From Bacteroidota bacterium (GTDB lineage: Bacteria; Bacteroidota; Bacteroidia; Cytophagales; Cyclobacteriaceae): a DNA stretch of 64,000 nt. The notes beneath the pieces are model-generated. The model was not told the origin of the DNA. It did not search any database and worked only from the letters and a program-made list of their open reading frames with translations. The position numbers and the translations under genes are program-made. How positions within the stretch are numbered: the stretch's first letter is position 1; each line of letters opens with the position of its first letter. Where the stretch lies: assembly GCA_018266395.1 (NCBI GenBank), contig JAFEAM010000043.1, positions 1 to 64,000 on the forward strand, given 5' to 3'. Positions 39,304-49,674 of this stretch are shown in pieces.

Positions 39304-41706
39304 ATGAAGCCTTTTCTGTTTTGTGTGCTGATGATCATTCAATCTGTGGTCCTGGCACAAGTCCCGGGACCCATCATGCTTCCCAACGGCTGGAAACTTA
39401 CACCGGCCGGCAAAAGTACGGGCCTGGGCGACCTGCCCCTTAACCTTGCCATTTCGCCCGACAAGCAATACATCGTTGCCACAAACAATGGGTATGGTGC
39501 TCATACGCTGCAACTTCTGGATGCACAGACAAAGACCCTTCTCGACACCCGTGACATAGGAAAGGCATGGTACGGACTGGCTTTCTCTGCGGACTCAAAG
39601 ACTATTTATGCTTCTGGCGGCTATAACAACCAGGTCGTAAAAGTGCAAATCCGCGAAAAGCGGCTGTCTGTGGTTGATTCCATCCCTCTTGGAAAGCCAT
39701 GGCCCGATAAGATAGGTGTGGCAGGACTTGCACTTGACGACAAAACACACAGGTTGTTTGCCGTGACTCATGACGATGGTGCCCTTTATGTTCTCGATAC
39801 TGAAACAAAGAAGATTCTCTCCAGGACCCAGCTGGAGGGAGAGGCCTATACTTGCCTGCTGTCAAAAGATCATAAGACCCTCTACATTTCATGCTGGGGT
39901 TGTGACAAGATACTTTTGTATGACATAGGCTCAGGTCAAATAAGAAAAAGTATTCAGGTGGGTGACAACCCCAATGAAATGGTGCTTTCTTCAAACGGAA
40001 AGTACCTGTACGCCGCGGTGGCCAACGATAATGCGGTTGCTGTTCTGGACGCCCGCTCAGGCAAATTGCTGGAAGTGTTGAATGCCGCGCTCTATCCAGG
40101 TTCGCCGAGCGGAAGTACCTCCAACGGCGTTGCGCTCAGCGAAGACAACAAGTCTCTCTTTGTAGCCAATGCGGACAACAACTGTGTTGCCGTTTTTGAC
40201 GTGAGCAGGCCCGGCGCCAGCAAGGGCAAGGGATTTATCCCGGTAGGATGGTACCCAACTTCGGTTCGGGTGTTGGGCAATGAGTTGTTGGTAGCCAACG
40301 GAAAGGGGTTCTCGTCATTCCCCAATCCACATGGTCCAAACCCAACCGTGCGAAGACAACGTGTACAGCATCAGGCTAACACAACTGAGATGGAAGTGCA
40401 ATACATTGGTGGTATGCTGCTGGGCACCCTCAGTACGATCCTCATTCCTGATGCTGCCCAACTTGCTGAATATTCCAAAGCCGTTTACGCCAACACGCCT
40501 TATCGGAAGGAAACCGAATTGACATCGCCAACAGGTCAAAGTCCGATTCCTTCAAAAGTAGGAGATTCGTCGCCCATCAAATATGTCTTTTACATTGTGA
40601 AGGAGAACCGTACCTACGATCAGGTGCTAGGAGACATCCCGGACGGTAATGGTGACCCCTCACTCGTCTTGTTTGGAAAAGATGTGACACCCAATCAGCA
40701 TGCATTGGCCCAACAGTTCGTGCTGTTTGATAATTTCTATGTAAACGGTGAGGTCAGTGCGGATGGCCACAACTGGAGCCTGGGGGCTTACGCCGATGAT
40801 TACCTTGAGAAAACCTGGCCCACCAGTTACGGTGGAAAGGGTGGGAATTATTCAGCGGAGGGCAACCGCAAGATTGCCAACAACAAGAATGGATTCATCT
40901 GGGATTATGCCCAACGGGCAGGAGTCAGCTACCGGACCTATGGAGAATTTGCTGATAATGGGAAAGCCAACCTACCCGTTCTGGAAGGTCATTTCTGCAA
41001 GAAGTATACGAGTTGGGATGAGAGCGTGATGGACACTACACGTTTCCACCAGTGGCGCCGTGACTTCGATTCCCTTAAAGCGATCCATCAAATTCCCAGA
41101 CTCAACACCCTACGCTTTATAAACGATCATACGGAGGGGTTACGCCTCGGTAAACACTCGCCAAAAGCACATGTTGCCGATAATGACTATGCTGTAGGGC
41201 TCTTTATTGAATATCTTAGCAAGAGCAGCATTTGGAATGAGACAGTTGTGTTCATCGTTGAAGATGACGCACAAAATGGTCCCGATCATGTCGACGCACA
41301 CAGAAGTACACTGTATGTGGCCGGCGGAATGGTCAAAAGAAAATATGTAGACCACACCATGTACTCCACGGCTTCCGTGCTGCGAACCATTGAATTGATC
41401 CTGGGGCTGCCTCCCATGAGTCAGTATGATGCGTCTGCCGAACCCATCTGGAGAAGTTTCAACAACCAGCCTGATGCTACGCCGTTTGTATCAATCCCCG
41501 CTAGAGTTGATCTTACCGAAAGGAATGTGGCCATGAACATCTGGCAACGCAAGAGCGAAAAGTTCGATTTCCACAAAGAGGATCGCGCACCGGACGAAGA
41601 GTTCAACCAGGTACTTTGGTATGCTGTGTATGGCAATACCAACTTTCCCGTTCCCCGGAGGGCGGCTTTTGTGAATGCACGGGAAGAAGGGGATGACGAC
41701 GATTGA
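39304..41706 (+). CDS. YncE-like propeller fused to alkaline phosphatase-like domain
   Basis: This 800-residue exported protein has a signal peptide (residues 1-19) and an N-terminal YVTN-type beta-propeller (about 35-330, with repeats such as NLAISPDKQYIVA, GLAFSADSKTIYASG and EMVLSSNGKYLYAAV). The C-terminal half is an alkaline-phosphatase/AcpA-like phosphoesterase domain (YVFYIVKENRTYDQVLGD, DNFYVNGEVSADGHNW, EDDAQNGPDHVDAHR). It is probably a periplasmic or surface phosphohydrolase; the substrate is unknown. It follows the kinase gene by 71 bp. Confidence 0.88.
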   Translation: MKPFLFCVLMIIQSVVLAQVPGPIMLPNGWKLTPAGKSTGLGDLPLNLAISPDKQYIVATNNGYGAHTLQLLDAQTKTLLDTRDIGKAWYGLAFSADSKTIYASGGYNNQVVKVQIREKRLSVVDSIPLGKPWPDKIGVAGLALDDKTHRLFAVTHDDGALYVLDTETKKILSRTQLEGEAYTCLLSKDHKTLYISCWGCDKILLYDIGSGQIRKSIQVGDNPNEMVLSSNGKYLYAAVANDNAVAVLDARSGKLLEVLNAALYPGSPSGSTSNGVALSEDNKSLFVANADNNCVAVFDVSRPGASKGKGFIPVGWYPTSVRVLGNELLVANGKGFSSFPNPHGPNPTVRRQRVQHQANTTEMEVQYIGGMLLGTLSTILIPDAAQLAEYSKAVYANTPYRKETELTSPTGQSPIPSKVGDSSPIKYVFYIVKENRTYDQVLGDIPDGNGDPSLVLFGKDVTPNQHALAQQFVLFDNFYVNGEVSADGHNWSLGAYADDYLEKTWPTSYGGKGGNYSAEGNRKIANNKNGFIWDYAQRAGVSYRTYGEFADNGKANLPVLEGHFCKKYTSWDESVMDTTRFHQWRRDFDSLKAIHQIPRLNTLRFINDHTEGLRLGKHSPKAHVADNDYAVGLFIEYLSKSSIWNETVVFIVEDDAQNGPDHVDAHRSTLYVAGGMVKRKYVDHTMYSTASVLRTIELILGLPPMSQYDASAEPIWRSFNNQPDATPFVSIPARVDLTERNVAMNIWQRKSEKFDFHKEDRAPDEEFNQVLWYAVYGNTNFPVPRRAAFVNAREEGDDDD

Positions 41707-41777
41707 TTTGGATTTGTAATAGGAGCTTCCTGACATCCGTCATCAGTTTTTGTGGTCTGCCTCACTATGTTCGCCTT

Positions 41778-42497
41778 ATGAACCTCCTTCGCAGAAACCG
41801 TGAATTCTGGACTCATGAGCGCAGCCTTTCGGCCTTGCTCATCTACTTGTCTCTCATGCTCCTTCTATGGATGCCGGCCTCAGGACATACCTGGCTGGAG
41901 TTTATTTTCAAGGACCTTCTCTTCATTCTCATCACCGTAGCAGGCGTATATTCGGTATTGACCAACTGGAAACGGCAGCTGTTTTTCATCGGGCTCGCTA
42001 GCCTGGCGGCGGCACTGCGGGTAGTCAATTTTCTTACACCCAGCGTCAACCTGAATGCAGTCAATGATGCGTTGACTATCCTTTTCTTCGTATTCCTTAG
42101 CTACTTTGTTCTGCATCACATCTTCAAAGACGGGCCGGTGAATTTCTACCGCATTCAGGGTTCACTGGTCGTGTTTATGATTATGGGCTTCTTCTGGGCC
42201 TTTCTGTACCACCTCCTGGAAGACGTCAATCCAGGCTCGTTCGCCACGATGAAAGGTCCTGTTACGCTTGATTATGGTCAATATGTATACTTCAGCTTTG
42301 TGACCATGACAACATTGGGCTACGGCGACATTACGGCTGTTCACCCCATTGCGCGCTCGCTTGTTGTTTTTGAAGGTATGATCGGGCTGCTCTATCCAAC
42401 TGTAATGGTCGCCCGGTTGGTTGCAATGGAGCTGGAGCACAGCCGGAGTACCTGGGTGCACAAGGAGCATGGCAAGGAAAACAAGAATGAGGGATAG
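41778..42497 (+). CDS. Potassium channel-like protein (two-TM pore)
   Basis: This is a 239-residue membrane protein from ATG 41778; an upstream in-frame ATG at 41703 overlaps the preceding stop and is unlikely. Four or five hydrophobic helices precede a pore loop with the selectivity filter TMTTLGYGDI near residue 190, followed by a last helix (VVFEGMIGLLYPTVMVARLV). The filter TLGYGD marks a K+-selective ion channel. There is no RCK/TrkA domain, so gating is not obvious. Confidence 0.85.
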   Translation: MNLLRRNREFWTHERSLSALLIYLSLMLLLWMPASGHTWLEFIFKDLLFILITVAGVYSVLTNWKRQLFFIGLASLAAALRVVNFLTPSVNLNAVNDALTILFFVFLSYFVLHHIFKDGPVNFYRIQGSLVVFMIMGFFWAFLYHLLEDVNPGSFATMKGPVTLDYGQYVYFSFVTMTTLGYGDITAVHPIARSLVVFEGMIGLLYPTVMVARLVAMELEHSRSTWVHKEHGKENKNEG

Positions 42498-42544
42498 TTG
42501 TTCATCTGCTCCTAAGTATTCGAGTTTATCAAAACAAAATTAAG

Positions 42545-45007
42545 ATGCGATCTTTCCTGTTTGTTTTATCATGCCTTGTTGCCTTTTCGGCACAGGCGCA
42601 AGACGACCGGATATGGTACCGGGAACCGGCCAAACAATTCGGGGAGGCATTGCCGCTCGGAAACGGAAGAATCGGATTGATGGTTTATGGTGATCCCTTG
42701 CACGAGAAAGTACATCTTAATGAAGCAACGCTGTGGGCGGGTGGACCAGCCACCCTCGCACCGAATCCTGGCGTGTATCAGTATTTGCCAGAAATTAGAA
42801 GGGCACTTTTCAATCATGAGCTCAGGAAGGCAGACTCGCTTACCAAAAAACTTCAGGGACTCTACACAGAGTCATATGCACCGCTGGGTGATCTGCAGAT
42901 TGATTTTCAACATACGGGGGCCATACAACAATATACCAGGACGCTGGACCTCCGTAATGCAACTGCAACTATTCAATACAAAGTCGGCATTGTGGCTTTT
43001 ACCCGGGAAATGTTTGTGAGTGCCGCAGATCAGGTGGCGGTAATTCGGTTCAGAAGCAGCAGCAAAGGTGCCCTTAACTTATCCATGAGGCAATCAAGCC
43101 AGTTGAAGCCTCAGTTCGCTTTAATGGAAAACGGCTTGGTGATGAAAGGGAAGTCTCCTGCACACGCAGACCCGAACTACTTGGGCGAAAAACCGGAGGC
43201 CATCATTTGGAACGATCCATCAGGTTGCCGGGGAGTGAGATTTGAGTCCCGCTTGAAGGTGATTCAAACCGATGGAACCGTCAGGGGAAAAGACGGAGCG
43301 TTGGAAGTGCATAACGCCTCGGCGGTCGTCGTTCTGATTTCCATTGCAACCAGCTTCAACGGGTTTGACAAATGTCCCGACAAAGACGGAAAAGATGAAT
43401 CTGCGCTGGCTCAGACAGCGTTGGAGAATGCATCTGCGAAGACATATGACGCCTTATTGCAGAACCATCAGCACGATTATCGTCACCTGTTTGATCGCGT
43501 AGCCATAGAGCTCCCTGCTGACCCCAATTCCAAACTTCCCACCAATGAGCGGCTAAAGGCTCACACTAATGGTGCGCCAGACCGTTCATTTGCTGCTCTC
43601 TATCTGCAATATGGTCGATACCTGCTGATCTCCAGTTCCAGAACATCAGGTGCTCCGTCCAATCTTCAGGGAATCTGGAATCAATTGATGCGGCCTCCAT
43701 GGAGTTCCAACTACACCACCAATATCAACGCGGAAATGAACTACTGGCCCGCGGAAGTTTGCAACCTGACTGAAATGCATTTGCCCATGATCGGCCTCAT
43801 CGGGAACATGGCTATAACCGGCGCCGCCACGGCCAGGGAATTTTACGGAATCAATGAGGGCTGGTCTCTCAATCACAACAGTGACCTATGGGCCACAACC
43901 AATCCTGTAGGAAATAAGGGTGAAGGATCTCCACAATGGGCCACCTTTCCGCTGGGTGGTGCTTGGGCCTGCAAGGACTTGTTTGACCATTATCAGTTCA
44001 CCGGCGACAAGGCATATCTGAAAGATGTTGCCTATCCTTTGATGAAATCACAGGCACAGTTTGTGAGCAAGTGGTTGATTTCAGACCGACAAGGCAGGCT
44101 GGTGACGGCACCTTCAACGTCCCCGGAAAATGAGTATTACCAACCTGGAACCAAAGAGCATTATCAGACGTCCATTGCGTCCACCTGCGACATGTCCCTT
44201 GTCTGGGACCTTTATACGAATGTGATTGAAGCATCTGAAGTGCTTTCCACAGACAAAGAATTAAGAGAAGATCTCATACGGCAGCGGGCCAAACTCTTTC
44301 CATTGACCATCAACAGTGCGGGTCTGTTGCAGGAATGGTATGAGGATTATGAAGACGTGGATCCGCAGCACCGGCACTTGTCGCATCTGGTGGGACTTTA
44401 TCCCGGAAGACAGATATCACCACGCATTGATCCCGTAATTGCACTTGGCGCCCAGAAGGCACTGGAGAAAAGAGGTGACGGCGGAACCGGCTGGGCTAAA
44501 TCCTGGAAGATCAGTCTTTGGGCAAGATTGTATGACGGCAAACATGCCTACAAGCTATTCAAAGAACTTCTTCATTATACAGAAGACGGAGGAACCATCA
44601 GCTACGCGGGAAAGGGAGGGACTTACCCAAACCTCTTTTGCGCACATCCGCCATTTCAGATAGACGGGAATTTCGGCGGTACAGCCGGCATTGCAGAGAT
44701 GCTGCTGCAAAGCCATCTCGGGTACATCGATGTGTTGCCTGCCATCCCGGATGACTGGAGTGACGGCCGCTTCGATGGCCTGGTCGCACGCGGTAATGTG
44801 GTAGTCGGCGCAACATGGAAGAAAGGCAAAACAACAGAAATCAGATTGACTGCCAGGCAGGCTGGAAGGATCTTGTTAAAAAATCCTTTCGCACCTTCGA
44901 CCAGTATTTACGCAAATGGGAAGTTGATTGATGGATTCACTGCGGAGGGTCTCATCGTTCTGGAAATGAAGCAGGGAGAGTCCATGAGAATAGGAGCAAA
45001 AAACTAG
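42545..45007 (+). CDS. Glycoside hydrolase family 95 (alpha-L-fucosidase-like)
   Basis: This 820-residue periplasmic enzyme has a signal peptide (residues 1-18). The start of the mature domain, WYREPAKQFGEALPLGNGRIG, and the HLNEATLWAGGP block are typical of GH95, which removes alpha-1,2-linked fucose or galactose from glycans by inversion. The catalytic (alpha/alpha)6 barrel covers about residues 300-700, with PAEVCNL and GNFGGTAGIAEMLLQS as conserved active-site-region segments. No SusCD or sulfatase genes are adjacent, so it is not part of a visible polysaccharide locus. Confidence 0.9.
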   Translation: MRSFLFVLSCLVAFSAQAQDDRIWYREPAKQFGEALPLGNGRIGLMVYGDPLHEKVHLNEATLWAGGPATLAPNPGVYQYLPEIRRALFNHELRKADSLTKKLQGLYTESYAPLGDLQIDFQHTGAIQQYTRTLDLRNATATIQYKVGIVAFTREMFVSAADQVAVIRFRSSSKGALNLSMRQSSQLKPQFALMENGLVMKGKSPAHADPNYLGEKPEAIIWNDPSGCRGVRFESRLKVIQTDGTVRGKDGALEVHNASAVVVLISIATSFNGFDKCPDKDGKDESALAQTALENASAKTYDALLQNHQHDYRHLFDRVAIELPADPNSKLPTNERLKAHTNGAPDRSFAALYLQYGRYLLISSSRTSGAPSNLQGIWNQLMRPPWSSNYTTNINAEMNYWPAEVCNLTEMHLPMIGLIGNMAITGAATAREFYGINEGWSLNHNSDLWATTNPVGNKGEGSPQWATFPLGGAWACKDLFDHYQFTGDKAYLKDVAYPLMKSQAQFVSKWLISDRQGRLVTAPSTSPENEYYQPGTKEHYQTSIASTCDMSLVWDLYTNVIEASEVLSTDKELREDLIRQRAKLFPLTINSAGLLQEWYEDYEDVDPQHRHLSHLVGLYPGRQISPRIDPVIALGAQKALEKRGDGGTGWAKSWKISLWARLYDGKHAYKLFKELLHYTEDGGTISYAGKGGTYPNLFCAHPPFQIDGNFGGTAGIAEMLLQSHLGYIDVLPAIPDDWSDGRFDGLVARGNVVVGATWKKGKTTEIRLTARQAGRILLKNPFAPSTSIYANGKLIDGFTAEGLIVLEMKQGESMRIGAKN

Positions 45008-45012
45008 TTTGT

Positions 45013-47160
45013 CTAGTTAAAGAATATTTCGTCAACCATTAGCCACCCCTTGTCTTTTGGGGCCTTCCTGAATGCAGGAAGTTTGGTCAGCGGCTTTGCA
45101 ATAACTTTGTAAGTTGTGTAAGACGTGCCAAGGGGAACAACAATCCCCTCGTTCTGGTTCGTTCCGTATTCAGCAGGCTGGGTGGGTACCACCTTGCGGA
45201 TGAGCGTCAAATGCGAGTCATCGTTCCCTCCATATATCTCCATCCATTCGGGCGGCATGGTCTCGGCGCCAACATCCTTTGCGAAACTGATCGTCACTGA
45301 ATTGATTTTGGGACGAGTAGGGAAGTGGAACACCGCTTCAAGTGGATTATCCCTGAAGGCCATCCAGGAGGGATCTCTGAAGAAGTCCATGAAACCTTTG
45401 CGACTGTCAATCAATGTGTTAATTCCGTTGCCTGGATACTTCTTGTCTGATGGTGTCAGCAAGGTTGCCTTTTCAGGAGCCAGTCCTTTGCAAAAGAACC
45501 CTAATGTTGCCGTTGCACTGCTCTTCCATCCTTCCCGGTATGCTTTTGCTTTGATCAGCGTGTAGGAACTGATAGAAACAGGGCCATTGTAGACCGGAGA
45601 CTTCACACTATCAGGTTCCGATCCGTCTGTTGTGTAGCGGATTACTGCTCCGGGAATCGTTGCTTTTAGTTTGATGGGTTCACCTGGTTGTAGCAATTGA
45701 CTCTCATTGACAGCAAGCGGCGCACTCAATTGCAATACCTCCCTTGAATTTGGAACATATCCGGTTTGCCAATTGATGTTAGCATACTTCCTGCCAGCTG
45801 CATCAGCAGACGCCTGGGTAATTTTCGTATTCCAGATGAAGACATCGCGCAATCCGGGCATTGAAGCCAACTGATCAATTGCTGCCTCGCTAACTGCGGT
45901 TCCTGAAAGTGCGAGTGATTGAAGTGAGCTTATGCGTTTCAGTGCCTGCACTCCTTTGTCTGTTACATCGGTATTATTGAGAATGAGCTTTTCAAGGTGC
46001 ACAAACTTTGACATCATGCTAAGATCCTCGTCTTTCACAGGCATGTTCGTCAGGTTGATAGATACAATTTGATCAGCTACTGCTGAAAGTTCTTCGATGG
46101 ACTCCGGCCTGAAGGCCTGCCTTACAAAAAAGTCCGCCTGAAGAGCTGGTTCAGATATGGCCACCTGTGACACAAACCTGAAGGGAGTATTCAGCATTTG
46201 TATCTCTTCAGCGGACGCAAATGCAAAATGGTATCGCTGATCTGCTGTGTGCTTCTTTAAATAAGTAGAGCCAACGGAAAGAGCCAACCCTCTGAGAGAG
46301 TCATTCGTCGGCATAGCATTGAGTTTGATGTTCATATCAGCTCCCACAGCTATCCAACGATTAATCAACTTCATTTCAGACGCAGTCAGCTGGGGCTTGT
46401 CCTTTGGAGGCATATGATTCTTTTCGTCGATGCCGAGTTCGAGGCGCTGAATGATCAGGCTGCCGGACGGATCTCCCGGTTTCCACAGGGATCCATGCTT
46501 GCCACCTTTTAGGATACTTTCAGCCGAAGTGAGCACGAGATCACCCTTAGCCTTGCTCCGGTTGTGGCATCCAAAGCATTTGGCTTCCATCACTTTGCCA
46601 ATGGACTGGCTGAACATCGTGCTGTCCACTTTGTAAGTCTCCGATCCTGACTTCCCAAAAAGTGGAGCGGTAAGATACCCTTCACCATGGGTCAGGGTTG
46701 CACCCAGATGACCTGCAATGACTACTGCGAGAGTGGAGAGCGCAGCAGATGATCGAATCACCTGGCGTGAGCGCCCACTGGAAATTGCGTAGTAAAGAAT
46801 TGCACTCAGAATGGATAGCATCACACCGGCCCATCTGTGATAGGTCAGAACATCATCATCATAACCGCCCTCCTTTGACAGAAAGAATCCGGAAATTGCA
46901 GTGAGCGATGAAGTGAGAGCAGCAGCAAGAAGCACCGTCTGCAAAAGCGGACGTGAGGATTCCGATTGTGCAAATATCAGGAAGCCGACTCCCAGCAAAA
47001 CCAGGGTTACAGGAAAATGAACCAGCAAGGGGTGAAGTCGGCCGCCAATCTGCAGCCACGAAGGCACCACCAACCATTGATTGGTGAATAGCAGAAATAC
47101 TGCCAGTATATTCAGCGCGAAGACCGCATTTTCAAGAATTCGTTTGAAGGACTGCATCAA
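45013..47160 (-). CDS. Membrane DUF2231-like/cytochrome-c-domain protein with LRR and chitobiase-like C-terminal modules
   Basis: This is a 715-residue multi-domain protein with four N-terminal transmembrane helices (about 10-165) of DUF2231-like type. A haem-binding CFGCHNRSKAKGDL (CxxCH near residue 195) of planctomycete-type cytochrome PSCyt1 follows, then leucine-rich repeats (about 380-460), a CHB_HEX_C-like strand region (PGAVIRYTTDGSEPDS) and a discoidin-like C-terminus. It is last in a four-gene minus-strand cluster with NHL-repeat, DUF1501 and PSCyt1/DUF1553 proteins, which suggests a joint respiratory or degradative role. The function is unknown. Confidence 0.85.
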   Translation of the reverse strand: MMQSFKRILENAVFALNILAVFLLFTNQWLVVPSWLQIGGRLHPLLVHFPVTLVLLGVGFLIFAQSESSRPLLQTVLLAAALTSSLTAISGFFLSKEGGYDDDVLTYHRWAGVMLSILSAILYYAISSGRSRQVIRSSAALSTLAVVIAGHLGATLTHGEGYLTAPLFGKSGSETYKVDSTMFSQSIGKVMEAKCFGCHNRSKAKGDLVLTSAESILKGGKHGSLWKPGDPSGSLIIQRLELGIDEKNHMPPKDKPQLTASEMKLINRWIAVGADMNIKLNAMPTNDSLRGLALSVGSTYLKKHTADQRYHFAFASAEEIQMLNTPFRFVSQVAISEPALQADFFVRQAFRPESIEELSAVADQIVSINLTNMPVKDEDLSMMSKFVHLEKLILNNTDVTDKGVQALKRISSLQSLALSGTAVSEAAIDQLASMPGLRDVFIWNTKITQASADAAGRKYANINWQTGYVPNSREVLQLSAPLAVNESQLLQPGEPIKLKATIPGAVIRYTTDGSEPDSVKSPVYNGPVSISSYTLIKAKAYREGWKSSATATLGFFCKGLAPEKATLLTPSDKKYPGNGINTLIDSRKGFMDFFRDPSWMAFRDNPLEAVFHFPTRPKINSVTISFAKDVGAETMPPEWMEIYGGNDDSHLTLIRKVVPTQPAEYGTNQNEGIVVPLGTSYTTYKVIAKPLTKLPAFRKAPKDKGWLMVDEIFFN

Positions 47161-47178
47161 TGTACGATGAACTTCAGG

Positions 47179-48198
47179 TCAGGCCCGGTTGAACTTGTAG
47201 GGATATACTTTGCCCGAAGCCCATTGTGCCACGTAGAGGTTGTCGTCGGCGTCTACGCAGACGTCGTGTGGATGCACGAGAATCTTCTCGGCTTGTGACA
47301 TGGGCTGAAGTTTGCCCTCATTGTTATACTGCGGTGCTGATCCACCCAGGTTGGATACCACCTTGTTTTGCTTGTCCAGAATGGTGACGAATCCTGTCTT
47401 CTCCGCGTCAAGGGATGGTGAGCGGAGTACGGCGGCATACAGATAATCACCCTTGATGACCGGCCTGCAGACACAGGCACCAGGTAGTTGAACGACTTCC
47501 AGTAGCTTACCTTCAAGACTGTATCGCTTGAAGCAGGTACGCGTGCGGTCCGTCACAAGAAGAGTTGGTGATGTCTGGCGGGTATCAAGGCAAATGCCAT
47601 GCGCATTGTCCAACTTCTCATCTCCCTCACCACGTCCGCCGAAATAACCCAGCAACCGGCCGGTGGCATCGTAGTGAAGTACATACTGGGATCCGTAGCC
47701 GTCTGCGACAAAGAAATCTCCGGAAGGCATTACTGTGGTCTCCGTAGGGACAAACAACTCAGGTTTAGGATAAAGACCATCTTCCTTTGGGGCATCAATG
47801 GTTAACAGGATCTCTCCCTTCATGCTCACTTTGAATACCTGATGCCTCACGGTATCCGTAACATACAGTACGTCGCCGGATAAGGTAAGACCATGCGCGC
47901 CAGGAAAATCGTGACCCCAGCTTTCAAGCAGTTTTCCTGAAGTATTGAAAACAAGAACATTGTTCCTGGTCTCGTTGGTCAGCAAAATGATTCGTCCCTT
48001 TGCATCCTGCACCATTTCATGGCAGTCGTTGACAGGATTACGGAGGGGATCAGCTTTCGCCCATTGGTTGTCGAGGACATATTGCATCCCATTGTGCCCG
48101 TATACAAGGCCCTTGTCGCGAGCAATGAGATGTTGGAAAATGGAAACACTCCCAATTGCTGACAAGCCCGCTTTACTTAGAAAATCTCTTCGTCGCAT
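47179..48198 (-). CDS. Exported NHL/six-bladed beta-propeller protein
   Basis: This 339-residue protein has a Tat-like signal (MRRRDFLSKAGLSAIG, residues 1-16). The mature part carries NHL-type propeller repeats such as MVQDAKGRIILLTNE, GLTLSGDVLYVTDTV and NAHGICLDTRQTSPTLLVTD. It is likely a periplasmic scaffold or enzyme. It sits 22 bp after the DUF1501 gene and 18 bp before the cytochrome-domain gene, in one operon. Confidence 0.86.
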   Translation of the reverse strand: MRRRDFLSKAGLSAIGSVSIFQHLIARDKGLVYGHNGMQYVLDNQWAKADPLRNPVNDCHEMVQDAKGRIILLTNETRNNVLVFNTSGKLLESWGHDFPGAHGLTLSGDVLYVTDTVRHQVFKVSMKGEILLTIDAPKEDGLYPKPELFVPTETTVMPSGDFFVADGYGSQYVLHYDATGRLLGYFGGRGEGDEKLDNAHGICLDTRQTSPTLLVTDRTRTCFKRYSLEGKLLEVVQLPGACVCRPVIKGDYLYAAVLRSPSLDAEKTGFVTILDKQNKVVSNLGGSAPQYNNEGKLQPMSQAEKILVHPHDVCVDADDNLYVAQWASGKVYPYKFNRA

Positions 48199-48220
48199 AA
48201 CTATGAACCAGAAATCTCAA

Positions 48221-49672
48221 TCAAGCCATTATCCCGGGCACCAGCTTCCCCGCAACATCGGTAAGTCTGTAACGCCGGCCCAGGTGTTTAAAAGTCAACC
48301 GTTCATGATCCAGACCCATCAGGTGCAGTGCAGTCGCATGGAAATCATTTACATGCACGGGATCTTTTACAATATTATAACCGAATTCATCCGTCTCGCC
48401 GTAAGTGATACCCGGTTTTACGCCGCCACCGGCAAGCCAGATTGTGAAGCACCTGGGGTGATGGTCTCTTCCGTAATTCTTATCGCTCAGGTCGCCCTGA
48501 CAGTAGTTCGTACGGCCAAACTCGCCGCCCCATATTACCAGTGTCTCATCCAGCAGTCCGCGTTGCTTCAGGTCCCTGATGAGTGCTGCTGAAGGTCGGT
48601 CCACATCTTTAGCCTGAAGGGGCATTTCCCCGGTAAGGTTGCCATGCTGGTCCCATCCCTGATGGTACAACTGCACGAAACGGACGCCGGCTTCTGATAA
48701 TTTTCTTGCAAGAAGGCAGTTCGCAGCGTACGTGCCGGGGATCAGGCATTCCGGCCCGTACATTTTCACAATATGATCAGGTTCACGGGATACATCCGTC
48801 AATTCAGGCACTGCAGTTTGCATCCGGTAGGCCATTTCATACTGCTGAACCCTGGCGTTAATCTCAGGGTCGCCAAAATTTTCAAACGCCATTCCGTTCA
48901 ATTCACCCAACTTATCCAGCATTTGCCTGCGGCTCTGTTTATCGCTGCCAGCAGGGTTATTTAGATAAAGGACTGCCTCTTCGCTGTTGCTGAATTGGAC
49001 ACCCTGATGAACGCTATCCAGGAATCCGTTTGTCCACAGTTTGGAATACACACCTTGCCCGTTCCCACGACCACGGGACAGCAACACACAAAAGGCAGGA
49101 AGATTTCTGTTCTCACTACCAAGGCCATAGCTCATCCAGGCGCCAAAGCTCGGGCGATTGCCCTGCTGTGCACCTGTCTGCATGAAGGTCAAAGCAGGGT
49201 CATGGTTAATGGCCTCTGTATGCATGGTCTTGATGAAACAAAGTTCATCGGCAATGCCGGCAATGTTGGGAAACATCTCACTCACCCAGGCCCCAGAATG
49301 CCCGTGCTGCTGAAACTTGAAATAAGAGCCCACAAGAGGGAACTTCTTTTGGTTGGACGTCATCCCGGTCAGCCGCTGACCCTGACGAACCGACTCCGGA
49401 AGATCCTGTCCCCGCATTTTATTGAGTGTAGGCTTGTAGTCAAAACTCTCCAGTTGTGATGGCGCGCCATTTTGAAACAGATATATGATGCGCTTGGCTT
49501 TCGGTGCGAAATGCGGCAGCCCGAGGCTCGAGGTAACCTCTCCATCACCTGATTTGAACAAGTCGGGTATCAACAAACTCCCCAGTGCCACCGAGCCCAC
49601 ACCCAGACTGAGCTTCCCCAGGAAATGTCTGCGGTTTACGTTGAGTCTGTTCTCCAAAAATTCCCTTGCCAT
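48221..49672 (-). CDS. DUF1501 domain protein (sulfatase-fold)
   Basis: This is a 483-residue exported protein with a Tat-like N-terminus (NVNRRHFLGKLSLGVG, residues 12-27). It matches DUF1501, an alkaline-phosphatase/sulfatase-fold family: YLFQNGAPSQLESFDYK near residue 66, and later IWGGEFGRT and GRDHHPRCF segments contribute the metal site. In Planctomycetes DUF1501 genes sit beside PSCyt1/DUF1553 genes, exactly as here (the partner gene ends two bases upstream). The substrate is unknown. Confidence 0.9.
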   Translation of the reverse strand: MAREFLENRLNVNRRHFLGKLSLGVGSVALGSLLIPDLFKSGDGEVTSSLGLPHFAPKAKRIIYLFQNGAPSQLESFDYKPTLNKMRGQDLPESVRQGQRLTGMTSNQKKFPLVGSYFKFQQHGHSGAWVSEMFPNIAGIADELCFIKTMHTEAINHDPALTFMQTGAQQGNRPSFGAWMSYGLGSENRNLPAFCVLLSRGRGNGQGVYSKLWTNGFLDSVHQGVQFSNSEEAVLYLNNPAGSDKQSRRQMLDKLGELNGMAFENFGDPEINARVQQYEMAYRMQTAVPELTDVSREPDHIVKMYGPECLIPGTYAANCLLARKLSEAGVRFVQLYHQGWDQHGNLTGEMPLQAKDVDRPSAALIRDLKQRGLLDETLVIWGGEFGRTNYCQGDLSDKNYGRDHHPRCFTIWLAGGGVKPGITYGETDEFGYNIVKDPVHVNDFHATALHLMGLDHERLTFKHLGRRYRLTDVAGKLVPGIMA

Positions 49673-49674
49673 GA

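Noticed and set aside
45002-45018. AACTAG/CTAGTT palindrome between convergent stop codons
   Set aside because: Only six base pairs, A/T-rich and without a T run; it consists mostly of the two stop codons, so it is not called a terminator.
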